The position numbers and the translations under genes are program-made. A stretch of 64,000 bases of DNA. Origin: JABWCQ01 sp964530625. Lineage in GTDB: Bacteria; Electryoneota; RPQS01. The notes beneath the pieces were generated by a model. It had not been told where the DNA came from. It searched no databases and saw only the letters and a program-made list of their open reading frames with translations. Below, piece by piece: positions 32,759-42,017 of the stretch (its first letter is position 1; each line of letters starts with the position of its first letter). The stretch is taken from positions 1 through 64,000 of the forward strand of contig CAZHAK010000009.1 of NCBI GenBank assembly GCA_964530625.1, in the 5' to 3' direction.

Positions 32759-33175
32759 ATGTTAGATGATGTTCTGGGTGCGCTGATTGGGCTTGTTGTC
32801 GTGAGCGGCCTACTGCTCCTTATTCTAATCGTGGTGATTATGGACAACCGGACCCGCCGCATGAGAGTCAAACTCCTCCATGAAGAGCGCATGTTGGCAC
32901 TCGAAAAAGGCCTCCCCGTGCCCATGGACTATCAGGACGGCATCTCAAAAAGGCGCCGTCCGTATGTTCGTGGGCTCGTGTTCTTGGGAATCGGCGTCGC
33001 CATGTTGGCTTGGTACGGCATGTCCAATGATAGTGATCTGGGCGGAATCGCTATGGTCCCCACCATGATCGGACTCGCGCTGATTCTCGGAGATTGGCTC
33101 AACGATCGGAGAAACTCGGCAAAACTGCCAACCGAGAAAACCGACTATGCCGCGGAGCCTGTGAAATATCCATAG
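32759..33175 (+). CDS. Small inner-membrane protein, DUF6249-like
   Basis: This 138-residue protein has an N-terminal helix (LIGLVVVSGLLLLILIVVIM). A basic coiled segment follows (RMRVKLLHEERMLALEKGLPVP), then two more helices around 80-120. The 'HEERMLALEKGLPVP' block followed by two helices is characteristic of DUF6249-type proteins, which often sit beside ECF sigma genes. The start at 32759 has an AGGAG site 8 nt upstream; an earlier in-frame start lacks one. It is transcribed divergently from the sigma factor. Its 3' end overlaps nadB tail to tail by 77 bp. Function is unknown. Confidence 0.75.
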   Translation: MLDDVLGALIGLVVVSGLLLLILIVVIMDNRTRRMRVKLLHEERMLALEKGLPVPMDYQDGISKRRRPYVRGLVFLGIGVAMLAWYGMSNDSDLGGIAMVPTMIGLALILGDWLNDRRNSAKLPTEKTDYAAEPVKYP

Positions 33176-34733
33176 CAGGATAGTCCGTGCTGAAGTGCAG
33201 TCCACGGCTCTCTTTGCGATCCAGAGCTGAGCGAACGATCAACTCAGCCACCATTACTAAATTGCGGAGTTCTATTAAGTCCGGACTCATCCGGGTTCGC
33301 TGGTAGAATTCCGCAATTTCTTTCGTCAAAAGCTCCAATCGAGCACGCGCACGCTTCAGCCTTCGTGTTGACCGCACAATCCCCACGTAGTTCCACATCG
33401 TCCGCCGAATCTCTTCGGCATTATGTTTTAGCAATACCGCTTCATACTCCGTGTGAGTTCCTTCCGAAGACCACGAGTCTGCCTCGGGTAAGTCCGGCGC
33501 TTCCGCTAGCCACTCCTGACAATTCTCAGCCGCGTTGGCCGCGAATACCACAGCCTCAAGCAGTGAATTTGAAGCCAAGCGATTTGCCCCGTGCAGTCCC
33601 GTGCATGCCACTTCCCCGATGGCATAGAGTCCACGAATTGAACTTCTGCCACTTCGATCCGTCTCCACACCCCCGCACTGATAGTGAGCCGCTGGCACCA
33701 CCCAAAGGGGCTGCTCAGTGAAGTCAAACCCTTTATCTTTGCAAATCTTGTCTATGTAAGGGAATTGCGTAAGCAGAGTTTTCGCGTCTATATGTGTGCT
33801 GTCCAGCAGCACATAAGCCTCACCGCGTCGCTTCAATTCCGTGTCAATCGCCCGCGCCACAATGTCTCGCGGAGCCAAGTCCGCGCGAGCATCGTACTTC
33901 GCCATAAACGGATCACCGTCAACCGTTCGCAAAATCGCTCCCGCGCCGCGCAACGCTTCGGTGATCAAATGATTCTGCACGCTGTCGGCGCGGTCATAAA
34001 GAGTCGTCGGATGAAACTGAAAAAACTCCATATCCGAAATCACCGCGCCCGCCCGATACGCTGCCGCCACGCCGTCGCCGGTCGCAATCGAAGGATTCGT
34101 CGTGTGCTGGTAAACCATCCCCGAACCACCGGTAGCCAGCACCACCGCTTGCGCACGGACAGGTGAAATAGCCCCGTTACTCGAGTCGAGCACGTACACA
34201 CCGAAACATCGTTGCCCGTGTTGGGCTTGTTCAAGCTTCGGTCGCGGTGTCACAAGCAAGTCCACCATCACATGGTGTTCCAGAATCTGAACTCGCCGCT
34301 GCTCCTTGACCCGCTTCAGCAAAACGGACTCAATCTCTTGCCCGGTTTGATCCTTGTGATGAAGAATCCGCGCCCGGCTATGACCCCCTTCACGCGCAAG
34401 CTCAATTTCTCCATCTCTTTTCGTGAAACGGACGCCAAGGTTCATCAACTCATTTACTCGGGACGGAGCGTCCCGCACCACCATCTCGACAATCTCCGGC
34501 CTGCATAACCCAGCGCCCGCGTCAAACGTGTCTTCCACATGAATGCCGAAATCATCGTCGTTCGCAGTCACGGCGGCAATTCCCCCCTGCGCCCAGTTCG
34601 TGGCCGATTGAGCCGAGTCCTTTTTGGTAATCAACAGCACGTCGGCAAACTGCGCGCATCGCATCGCCATAGACAATCCGGCAATACCGCTGCCGACGAT
34701 AATTACGTCAACCGTGTGAGGAAGTGAAGTCAC
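33099..34733 (-). CDS. nadB: L-aspartate oxidase
   Basis: NadB oxidises L-aspartate to iminoaspartate with FAD, the first step of de novo NAD synthesis. The 544 residues begin with the dinucleotide-binding motif VIIVGSGIAGLSMA. They contain WAQGGIAAV, the substrate-binding and catalytic stretch EGGHSRARILHHKDQTG, ATGGSGMVYQHTTNP, EFFQFHPTTLY, and the C-terminal GLHGANRLASNSLLEAVVF, with a helical domain at the end. Close relatives are succinate dehydrogenase flavoproteins, but the HSRAR segment and length fit NadB. The start codon is GTG at 34733. nadA and nadC are not in the window. The 3' end overlaps a convergent small gene. Confidence 0.95.
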   Translation of the reverse strand: MTSLPHTVDVIIVGSGIAGLSMAMRCAQFADVLLITKKDSAQSATNWAQGGIAAVTANDDDFGIHVEDTFDAGAGLCRPEIVEMVVRDAPSRVNELMNLGVRFTKRDGEIELAREGGHSRARILHHKDQTGQEIESVLLKRVKEQRRVQILEHHVMVDLLVTPRPKLEQAQHGQRCFGVYVLDSSNGAISPVRAQAVVLATGGSGMVYQHTTNPSIATGDGVAAAYRAGAVISDMEFFQFHPTTLYDRADSVQNHLITEALRGAGAILRTVDGDPFMAKYDARADLAPRDIVARAIDTELKRRGEAYVLLDSTHIDAKTLLTQFPYIDKICKDKGFDFTEQPLWVVPAAHYQCGGVETDRSGRSSIRGLYAIGEVACTGLHGANRLASNSLLEAVVFAANAAENCQEWLAEAPDLPEADSWSSEGTHTEYEAVLLKHNAEEIRRTMWNYVGIVRSTRRLKRARARLELLTKEIAEFYQRTRMSPDLIELRNLVMVAELIVRSALDRKESRGLHFSTDYPAMDISQAPRHSRFSRLAVLPSFSDR

Positions 34734-34751
34734 GTTTTGGAGGGATAAATG

Positions 34752-34780
34752 AACGGCAGCGCTCAGACGGCGCTGCCGTT
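34752..34780 (-). terminator. 11-bp hairpin after the 34800-37901 gene
   Basis: AACGGCAGCGC (34752-34762) pairs perfectly with GCGCTGCCGTT (34770-34780) around a 7-nt loop, 20 bp past the stop of the upstream minus-strand gene. Only a weak T-rich stretch (CATTTATCC) follows. Confidence 0.55.
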
Positions 34781-34799
34781 GTCGAGAAAAGAAGAACGT

Positions 34800-37700
34800 T
34801 TACCGAATCAGAAGAATTTTTTGAGTCGCGTCAAACCGACCCGCGGCACGAAGCCTGACCAAATACAAACCGGATGGCATCGTGACTCCATCATCGTTTT
34901 GACCGTTCCACTTCGTGCGGTAGATGGACGGAGCCAGTTGCGCCTTGATGAGGTGCCGCACTTCCTGCCCAAGCAGATTGTAAATCGTGAGTTCCGCTTC
35001 TTCAGTAAATGGCACGACAAATTCAATCGTCGTTTCCTGATTGAACGGATTTGGATAAATCTTGCGGAATGAATAATTTGAGGGTGGTGACGGTGGGCTT
35101 CCACTCGCCGTCAATCCAATCGGATGCACGGTCAGTCCGTCCATGCCGACGGCATCTATACTGTAAGTGTACACCAAATCATTCCGTAAGTTTCTATCCG
35201 TGTAATGATAACGCTTCGCCTCCGCCGCGTTGCCTCTGCCGTACAACTCATGATTGCTCGCGTAGCTCGCGATGATCCGGCTATCCGGGTTTTCATTGTC
35301 TGATCTCCACAGCCTGAACCCCAATGTATTGTACTCCGACTCCGCGATCCAATTCACGACCAACGCGCTGAACGTCGTGTCATCACCGAGATACATGCTC
35401 GAGATGAGTACCGGCAGTGCCACATCCGGTTCTCCGATCGGACACAGTGTGCAATATACGGGATCGCCGCCGCAATCAACACCATTGCCCGCTTGCAAAA
35501 CAAGGTGAATTGAATTCGACGAGTTTGCACTCGACGGGAAAGTTCCGCTGACGATGACGTGCCGTACCGTCTCGTCAAGACCAAGACTAATCGAATCCCA
35601 CACCATCTCGCCGGAAAGCCAGCTGTCCAGCGTATCCAGCGGTGTGTCCAATCCGGTTTGTAAAATTGAATCAACACTCGACCAAAGAATCATCCGGTTC
35701 GCGGTCACGTCCGTGCTGACAACCGATCCCACCACTCCCAGCTTCAGTCCACGAAGCGCGCTTTGCCCCGATGAAGAGAGAGAAAACTGGATTAACGGTA
35801 CGTTGGTCGCGCCCGGAATAACCGATGTATTCAAGGAACTACCACTCACGAAAACTGATGACCCACTCGGAAAGTACAAATTCCTCACGAACACAGATCC
35901 AGGAGCATTCAACAAAACGTCTTGATAGGCAACTGTCAGCTTGTATCGTCCGCGAGCCACAAGCGACCCCGCATTCTGCACCGAGTCAATACCGGGCCCC
36001 GGTCCGATGAAGCCCGGCTGCAAGGACACGGTCTTGAAGAATCCAGAGTCCGAGTTCGACAGAAACATCGTATGAGGTGAAAGTAAATCAGGCTCCGGCC
36101 CGCCCGTTTGCTCAAGCACAAGTTGAACCGTTCCCGGAGTTGCATGTTCAGGCTGAGAGAAGCTGACTTCCGTTCCGAAAAATCGCAGCGTATCGTTGTC
36201 AAAAGGTGCGAAAATCGTCGGAGTTTCCGTTGCACCATCGTAGCGGGCAAGACGTGGTGTTGATACCGCCTCATCATTTCCATAGTGATCACGATAGGCC
36301 ACGCGGATTGAGTATAGCGAATTGTGCCGAAATTGATTCCCGCCCTCGACACTTGTGACCGGAACACCGCTCAGATCAAGAGCCTGCGCATTCAGATACA
36401 ACCCGTGAATCCCACCAGAGGCAAGCTCACCCAAATGAATTGTATGCGGCGAGCCGGGATACGACGGTAGGGCCGAAAACCACAGATAAACGCTACCCAC
36501 AAGCGGACTCTCTGGCAAGCTAAACTGGACCCAGAAAGAATTATTGTCAGATGAATTGGAAACCGGTGCTAAAATCTGCCCCGGCACCGTCGTCAAATCT
36601 TCCGGCCAAATGTACCCGTTATTCGTCACAACCGCAGCCGGATTCCCCCATATGTCACCATAGCTTAGGCTCACGTTGTAAAGAGCCTGATTGATAAGCT
36701 GATCATTCGGCCCGTTATTGTTGTGCAAAACATTCGGTCCGCCTGTACCGAGGTTGGTCCCGTCCAAAATCAAATAGTGCTCGCCCCTTCCGTTATGCTG
36801 CACAGCTAAAGTGACGATATGTGGACTGAAGGGATCCTCGAGAATCGACAGTGAGTCCAAAGCAAAGACAACTTGAACACTGTCCGCCTCTTCTAAGAGC
36901 CTATAGATAACTCTTATGTCCGGCGCAGGAGACTCCGAGCCGACACGAGGTTCAGTGAACACCGGAATCTCTGTCCGCAAATCCGCGAACACATTGCCCA
37001 CAATCGACGGATCCGTCTGCTGGCCCGGCTCACCCGCCACTGTGTAGTAGAGTTGTAAAGTGAGCAACGATCGATGATTTAGTGACGTCGGGCCAACCAG
37101 AGAATCAACTCCATCTGATTGTCCCAAATTTAAGCTGTTTAACACGAGCTGTTTGTCATCCCCGGCCAACGTGTCTGCCAGAAACAACGTGTGATTAATC
37201 GTCCCTCCGGATTCCGGGGATTCCTGTATCACAAGAATAAGCGATCTGCTGACCGCGTCAAACGGTTGATCATACTCCAGCGTAAAAAGCCTGCCAACCG
37301 TCGTGTTGGCGCCCGGCGAGGTAATCGTCGGCCGCGACGCCGCCGCATGCTCAATACCCAAATACGGCCTGTGCTGTGCGTCAACGGGATTGTTGATTCC
37401 TGCAAGCTCGCCTGCATCAATAAAACTCACCACTTCTAAGGAGTATCGCAATTCGCCTTCAGAATCTCGGCCAAACACTCCCACACTCATTTGCATGGAG
37501 CGGAGATTTAGAGCAAGCTGTTCAGGCATGTTCGCAGTGAATCGCACGATCTGAGGATCAACACCCGAATCGATTACCACACTTGCAATATCGATTCGCA
37601 TCGCGTCCACGGTCGAGGGATCTCCGAATGGCACGGGATCCGAATAGCCATAGGAGTTGCCTTCATAGTCTCCTTGCCTTTCGATGCCCACGCCCTCAAG

Positions 37701-37901
37701 CGTCCAGCCTTCCGGAACATCCACGGTCAACACAACAGAAACAGGATCCCCTGCCTCGACGATGCTATCCAGAGCGGTTACACCTCCGGACAATCCGAAA
37801 CCGTTGATGACAAATTGGGCGTGCGCAGTCCCACCAAACATGACCAGAAACAGCCCTATCAGCAGGAACCGAACCCGTATTTTCAAACGCTTAGAATTCA
37901 T
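34800..37901 (-). CDS. Large secreted protein with C-terminal sorting domain
   Basis: The predicted length is 1033 residues from the ATG at 37901; an earlier in-frame start precedes the signal peptide and is rejected. The signal peptide is FLLIGLFLVMFGGTAHAQ. The body is a series of beta-rich Ig-like segments with recurring phrases such as 'PHTIHLG', 'SPHIVTLAV' and 'HNSLYSIRVAYRDHYGN'. Four such repeats of about 100-120 residues lie between ~220 and ~700, and a VEWIAESEYNTLGFRLWRS-like module comes near the end. It ends with the sorting domain RKIYPNPFNQETTIEFVV, IYNLLGQEV and PSGLYLVRLRA. No enzyme motif is seen. The gene starts 31 bp after the subtilase stop and is probably co-expressed with it. 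Confidence 0.8.
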   Translation of the reverse strand: MNSKRLKIRVRFLLIGLFLVMFGGTAHAQFVINGFGLSGGVTALDSIVEAGDPVSVVLTVDVPEGWTLEGVGIERQGDYEGNSYGYSDPVPFGDPSTVDAMRIDIASVVIDSGVDPQIVRFTANMPEQLALNLRSMQMSVGVFGRDSEGELRYSLEVVSFIDAGELAGINNPVDAQHRPYLGIEHAAASRPTITSPGANTTVGRLFTLEYDQPFDAVSRSLILVIQESPESGGTINHTLFLADTLAGDDKQLVLNSLNLGQSDGVDSLVGPTSLNHRSLLTLQLYYTVAGEPGQQTDPSIVGNVFADLRTEIPVFTEPRVGSESPAPDIRVIYRLLEEADSVQVVFALDSLSILEDPFSPHIVTLAVQHNGRGEHYLILDGTNLGTGGPNVLHNNNGPNDQLINQALYNVSLSYGDIWGNPAAVVTNNGYIWPEDLTTVPGQILAPVSNSSDNNSFWVQFSLPESPLVGSVYLWFSALPSYPGSPHTIHLGELASGGIHGLYLNAQALDLSGVPVTSVEGGNQFRHNSLYSIRVAYRDHYGNDEAVSTPRLARYDGATETPTIFAPFDNDTLRFFGTEVSFSQPEHATPGTVQLVLEQTGGPEPDLLSPHTMFLSNSDSGFFKTVSLQPGFIGPGPGIDSVQNAGSLVARGRYKLTVAYQDVLLNAPGSVFVRNLYFPSGSSVFVSGSSLNTSVIPGATNVPLIQFSLSSSGQSALRGLKLGVVGSVVSTDVTANRMILWSSVDSILQTGLDTPLDTLDSWLSGEMVWDSISLGLDETVRHVIVSGTFPSSANSSNSIHLVLQAGNGVDCGGDPVYCTLCPIGEPDVALPVLISSMYLGDDTTFSALVVNWIAESEYNTLGFRLWRSDNENPDSRIIASYASNHELYGRGNAAEAKRYHYTDRNLRNDLVYTYSIDAVGMDGLTVHPIGLTASGSPPSPPSNYSFRKIYPNPFNQETTIEFVVPFTEEAELTIYNLLGQEVRHLIKAQLAPSIYRTKWNGQNDDGVTMPSGLYLVRLRAAGRFDATQKILLIR

Positions 37902-37932
37902 AAAGTGAGCTATTTGCAACCCGCGTGCCGGG

Positions 37933-40704
37933 TCATGGTAGATAAAGCAGTTTTCCGGTGGAAAGCCCACCTGCGTGTTCCAGACGATATAACAAAAGCC
38001 CCGGCGCGACCGCCGAAGGTGGAGAAAAGGCCAGCCGCCCGTGCGCGTCCGCTTGTGCCTTCAAAGTGGCGACTTGTTGCCCAAGTATGTTGAAAAGAGC
38101 AATCGTCGCATCCCCCTCAGTGACTCCCCTAATCACCAGCGCTTGTCCGTTTTTGACTGGATTCGGAGTGACCGTAGGCTTCTTCACCGACGCCTCAAGT
38201 TCGCTTGAAGTCGACGCTGTTTCAAGGCCAAGTTGGAAGCGAATTGCATTCAACGTGGCCTGCATGTCGTTGATTGAATTCCCGGTCACGATGGCAAAGC
38301 GGCGCTCGGTGCTGTCGCCTGCCGAGAGGTCAGGTAGGGACAACCCTGCAATGTGGCTGATGTCTCTCGGAGCAGCAAGAAATCCGCCGATCCCCGATGT
38401 CAGAATTTCCCACACCCGAGCATCACTGAACGCACCTGAGTGAAACTCATCACGATTAGAAATCTCAAAGGCAGTCACCAGTGGCTCATGCAGCCCGGCA
38501 ATACCAACCATTGGTAGCGAGACCAATTCACTTCGCACATAAAGAATCCCGCTATTCTCATCGTAGCCGCCGAAGTTGCGGCTGGCTGGACCCAAGTCCC
38601 AATCCATCATCATCCCGCAGTAACCGCCGATCCAATCCACCTCACTGCGGTTCACGACCGTCAAATCCAATCCGAAGCCATGCGGAATCTCGGGCCACGA
38701 CAACAGTGTTGCCGCAACTTCTGCTCCCACCCTGTCCTCATCATTCAACCGGCGATCATCAAACCTACTGCTCACGGCAACCGGCGCAGGCGCAACAGCC
38801 TGCGGCCGCGCATAAACGCTGTCCAGCGCCGTCCAATCAAACCGCGACCCAGTCGGGTCACCGTAGTAGTTATCAATGACCTTATTGTCATCGCCTATAA
38901 AAATGGAGCCGTGATAGAGAGCATTGCTCAAATGGCTCTTCAGCGCAAGCCCCGGCCCGACTGGAATATTGCGCACGTAGTCAAAATAACCTAAAGCTCC
39001 CTGCTCGCCTAACGCGAATTCTAACGCCGACGTTTCTATCGTGGCGAACGTCGTATCAAGCAAAACCGTCGTCGTCGCCCGTCCAATAATCCGACCCAAC
39101 CCGTCCCGCCAGTCAATGGCTATCGGCAGCACAGCCCCCCGGTCAATCACTTCAGGCATCCGGATTCTCGGCTCCGCATTTGCGGAAAGCCAAACACCGT
39201 GGCCGAGCACAGCCGGATAACTAAGCTCAATCGGGCTCACGATAATACTGTCAAGCAAACTCACCACCGTACCGCTGACTCCCAGGAGTTCACCGTGCTC
39301 ATTGGCAAGCTCGATATCCAAAAAGGCCTGCTCGATTGCCTCGATTCGATTGTCCCCATCGCCCACGGTTTCATGAAAAAGGATTGACGCCAACCTCACC
39401 CCCTGCGGCAACTCGTGATTCGACAAGGCGCGATAGGCATTCACCCGGCCCAAGCCAAGTTGTCCGGGCAACGTATCGTTCAGTGCGTCAATCGGGTCGG
39501 CAGAGTTGCAAATCGCCGTGATAACTTGGTCACTCGTCCATGTAGGATACTTCTTAAATATCATGCCGCACACGGCCGTCACCACCGGCGCGGCCATGCT
39601 GGTGCCTTGCCAGGCACTGTAGGTGCCGTCCGCTAGCGTCGAAAAGATGTGAACACCCGGCGCGGAGATTTTCACCCACGGGCCATGACTTGTGAAGTGT
39701 GCTCCCGTATTCGCAGCCGTTGTAGCCGCGACACTGAGCACTCCTTCTATCGCGGCAGGATAGCGCGGAATCGAGTTGCCGTTGTTGCCTGCTGAGACAA
39801 CCACCACACAACCCTGTGAGCGAACATAGTCCACGATCTCGCGTTCATACGCCGATTCTGATCCACCACCCCACGAACAATTGATCACTCTCGCCCCGTT
39901 CTGACAGGCATAATAGACGCCTTCATAGCCATAGGGGATGCTTCCGCTTTGGCCCACGCGCACACTCATTACTTTCGCGCCGCCCGCCACACCCGCGATG
40001 CCGATACGATTGTTGCGTGTCGCGGCAGCGATTCCCGTTATATGAGTGCCGTGCGAGTTTAGACCGTCCAATGGAAAAGGTACTGGATCGCCGTCTCCAT
40101 CCATAAAATCATAACCGTAGAGATCGTCAACAAAACCGTTGTTATCGTCATCTACACCGGCTTGGCCGTTTACTTCAGACGAATTCTCCCACCGCGCGTC
40201 CTGTAAGTCCGGCAGCGCGAAATTAACTCCGTCATCCACGACAGCCAGCACAATACTTGCATCCGGCTCGACTAAGTCCCAAGCCGCCGGAGCCTCAATC
40301 TGATCAAGATACCATTGAAGCGAGTAATACGGATCATTCGGCGGCGCGTCCAGAGCATCCCGGGCTGAACGCTTCTCACCGCGTGCATCATTGAATCGCA
40401 TCTGCCGCACTTCAGCCCATTCAACCATTCCGCTCCCGCGAAGCGCGCGAACCATCTCTTGCGCGTCCGCATTTGTCTGCATCTCTAAAGACACAATCTT
40501 TAAAAGCTCCCCCGCTCGCTCAGATGTCGGCAGAGCCTGCTTGACCTTAACAATCTTTTCTGACAATGGAAAATCAGCGTTGTCCAATCGCTGCGGCCCA
40601 GCACGCAGTTTGACCACCACCTCTCGCCCTGCCTGCTGCTCAAGCGTTTCGCCAAGTACAGATTGCCACAACAGCAAACAGAGTAGGGTGAACAACAACT
40701 TCAC
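37933..40704 (-). CDS. Secreted subtilisin-like serine protease (S8) with sorting domain
   Basis: This 923-residue protein has a signal peptide (LLFTLLCLLLWQSVLG), a propeptide of about 100 residues, an S8 peptidase domain (~125-430), beta-rich C-terminal modules, and a C-terminal sorting domain (TVTPNPVKNGQALVI, LFNILGQQVATL). The catalytic triad reads Asp157 in AVVDDG, His218 in NSHGTHITG and Ser369 in GTSMAAP, with the oxyanion Asn307 in SAGNNG. A Ca-binding-like DDDNNGFVDDLYGYDF loop precedes the histidine, as in fervidolysin-type subtilases. The start is GTG at 40704, overlapping the aminotransferase stop. It is likely to act at the cell surface or outside. Confidence 0.92.
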   Translation of the reverse strand: MKLLFTLLCLLLWQSVLGETLEQQAGREVVVKLRAGPQRLDNADFPLSEKIVKVKQALPTSERAGELLKIVSLEMQTNADAQEMVRALRGSGMVEWAEVRQMRFNDARGEKRSARDALDAPPNDPYYSLQWYLDQIEAPAAWDLVEPDASIVLAVVDDGVNFALPDLQDARWENSSEVNGQAGVDDDNNGFVDDLYGYDFMDGDGDPVPFPLDGLNSHGTHITGIAAATRNNRIGIAGVAGGAKVMSVRVGQSGSIPYGYEGVYYACQNGARVINCSWGGGSESAYEREIVDYVRSQGCVVVVSAGNNGNSIPRYPAAIEGVLSVAATTAANTGAHFTSHGPWVKISAPGVHIFSTLADGTYSAWQGTSMAAPVVTAVCGMIFKKYPTWTSDQVITAICNSADPIDALNDTLPGQLGLGRVNAYRALSNHELPQGVRLASILFHETVGDGDNRIEAIEQAFLDIELANEHGELLGVSGTVVSLLDSIIVSPIELSYPAVLGHGVWLSANAEPRIRMPEVIDRGAVLPIAIDWRDGLGRIIGRATTTVLLDTTFATIETSALEFALGEQGALGYFDYVRNIPVGPGLALKSHLSNALYHGSIFIGDDNKVIDNYYGDPTGSRFDWTALDSVYARPQAVAPAPVAVSSRFDDRRLNDEDRVGAEVAATLLSWPEIPHGFGLDLTVVNRSEVDWIGGYCGMMMDWDLGPASRNFGGYDENSGILYVRSELVSLPMVGIAGLHEPLVTAFEISNRDEFHSGAFSDARVWEILTSGIGGFLAAPRDISHIAGLSLPDLSAGDSTERRFAIVTGNSINDMQATLNAIRFQLGLETASTSSELEASVKKPTVTPNPVKNGQALVIRGVTEGDATIALFNILGQQVATLKAQADAHGRLAFSPPSAVAPGLLLYRLEHAGGLSTGKLLYLP

Positions 40705-41819
40705 TTGTATTCCCGCACGAACTCTCCAAGCCTGCCCAAATGCTGCCGGGTTTCCACCGGATCACACCCCACGCTCACCCGGATATAGCCCGGAAATTCA
40801 AACAGCGATCCCGGAAATACCGTCACGCCTTTCTCCCGAATCAGACTCTCCACAAATTCCCGATCATCAATTCCATCCGGTAATTTCAAACAGGCATTCA
40901 CACCTCCGCTGGGAGGAAGCATCTTCAATTCTGGAATGCTTTTCAAAAAGTTTGTCAGCATGGAAAACTGGCCGCAAGCCGTTTGCCGCCTCAGCTTGAA
41001 CCACTCCATTGCCGACTCATTCCGAAGGATCTGGTTGGCCAAGTCCTCCGATACATACGGCTGAATAACGCCCATCAGATTGTTCATTTTGTAGGCCCGG
41101 TCAATAACTTCCTCCGGTCCCACTGCCCAACCCACTCTGAGCGGATCGAGACCCCACGTCTTATCCAAACTGTTCACGGAAATCGCGCCATATGTGAACC
41201 CATGCGAGCGGAAATCCGGCTTGGTGAAGTTCAAATAGACTTCATCAATTACAAGCTGCGCTCCAACCTCTGCGCAAGCCTCTATCGCCGCCTGTATGCT
41301 GTCAGTGCTCAATTCAATCTGCGTTGGATTATGAAGGTTCGACAGCCATACGAGCCTCGTATCTTCTGTCAATAACGACTTCAGCTCACTCGTATCGACT
41401 TCAAACCCGTTCGATGCCCGCCGGGGAAGCCGAACCACTTTGTCGGCAAGCATCTCAATCCCGCGTAGGACCGGCTCATAAACAGGTGTCTCGACAATCG
41501 CCGTTCCGCCGTGCTCAAGCAAAGCCCCCGCAATCAGAAAGTTCGCCTGACTCGCGCCCTGCGCCAGCAGCACTTGCTCAGGCAGAGCTTCGTAAAGCTG
41601 CGCCACCCGAGCCTTTAACTCCGGATGCCCGTAGTAGGCTCCCTTACCCAAGATATTCGCTTGGTACGGGCCACCGGGAATCTCCCGCAGACTTTTCACC
41701 ACTGGAACTGCGCTGCGCGACAGCGAAGGAGTCGGTAAGGTCAATGTTCGCTTGGCCCACTCCTGAATTTCGGAGCCATACCACAGGGCGCGAGCCTTTT
41801 CAAGTGTCGAGAGGGTCAT
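40701..41819 (-). CDS. PLP-dependent aminotransferase, class I/II fold
   Basis: This 372-residue fold-type I aminotransferase has GAYYGHPELKARVAQLY near residue 61, GASQANFLIAGALLEHGG, the NPTQ motif in LSNLHNPTQ and the aspartate in VIDEVYLNF. The Schiff-base lysine is in VNSLDKTWGLDPLRVGW, and the C-terminal arginine is in GYIRVSVGCD. It groups with aspartate/alanine aminotransferase-like proteins, but the exact substrate cannot be named. I use the ATG at 41819; a GTG one codon earlier is equally possible. It overlaps the protease gene (AAGTGA junction), an unusual partner. Confidence 0.85.
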   Translation of the reverse strand: MTLSTLEKARALWYGSEIQEWAKRTLTLPTPSLSRSAVPVVKSLREIPGGPYQANILGKGAYYGHPELKARVAQLYEALPEQVLLAQGASQANFLIAGALLEHGGTAIVETPVYEPVLRGIEMLADKVVRLPRRASNGFEVDTSELKSLLTEDTRLVWLSNLHNPTQIELSTDSIQAAIEACAEVGAQLVIDEVYLNFTKPDFRSHGFTYGAISVNSLDKTWGLDPLRVGWAVGPEEVIDRAYKMNNLMGVIQPYVSEDLANQILRNESAMEWFKLRRQTACGQFSMLTNFLKSIPELKMLPPSGGVNACLKLPDGIDDREFVESLIREKGVTVFPGSLFEFPGYIRVSVGCDPVETRQHLGRLGEFVREYK

Positions 41820-41851
41820 CACTATCCTAAATTGGAGTTACTAATCAATCC

Positions 41852-41880
41852 AAGTTAGCAGAAATGCCTAACAAATTCAA
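41852..41880 (-). promoter_or_regulatory. Candidate promoter of the aminotransferase-protease unit
   Basis: On the minus strand TTGAAT (41880-41875), 17 bp, TAACTT (41857-41852). It diverges from the kdsC promoter at 41949, so the 41820-42017 gap is a bidirectional control region. Confidence 0.5.
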
Positions 41881-41948
41881 CCGTTTGGAGCAAGGAATCC
41901 TGGGACAACTAAGAATCTTAAGGCAGGCGAGAGAGGTGTGAAAAAGGG

Positions 41949-41977
41949 TTGACAATTCTGGCAAATTGCCCTATCTT
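41949..41977 (+). promoter_or_regulatory. Promoter of the kdsC-lptB operon
   Basis: TTGACA (41949-41954), 17 bp, TATCTT (41972-41977). The predicted start is near 41984. The TTG of the -35 box is in frame with kdsC, so calling the gene from it would wrongly translate the promoter. Confidence 0.75.
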
Positions 41978-42017
41978 TCGTGGTAAAGCAAAAACTATAC
42001 CCCAACTAGAAAAATAC

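Noticed and set aside
33099..33175. Frameshift explaining the nadB/DUF6249 overlap
   Set aside because: Both ends read plausibly to their own stops and NadB length is normal, so there is no positive sign of an error in the sequence.
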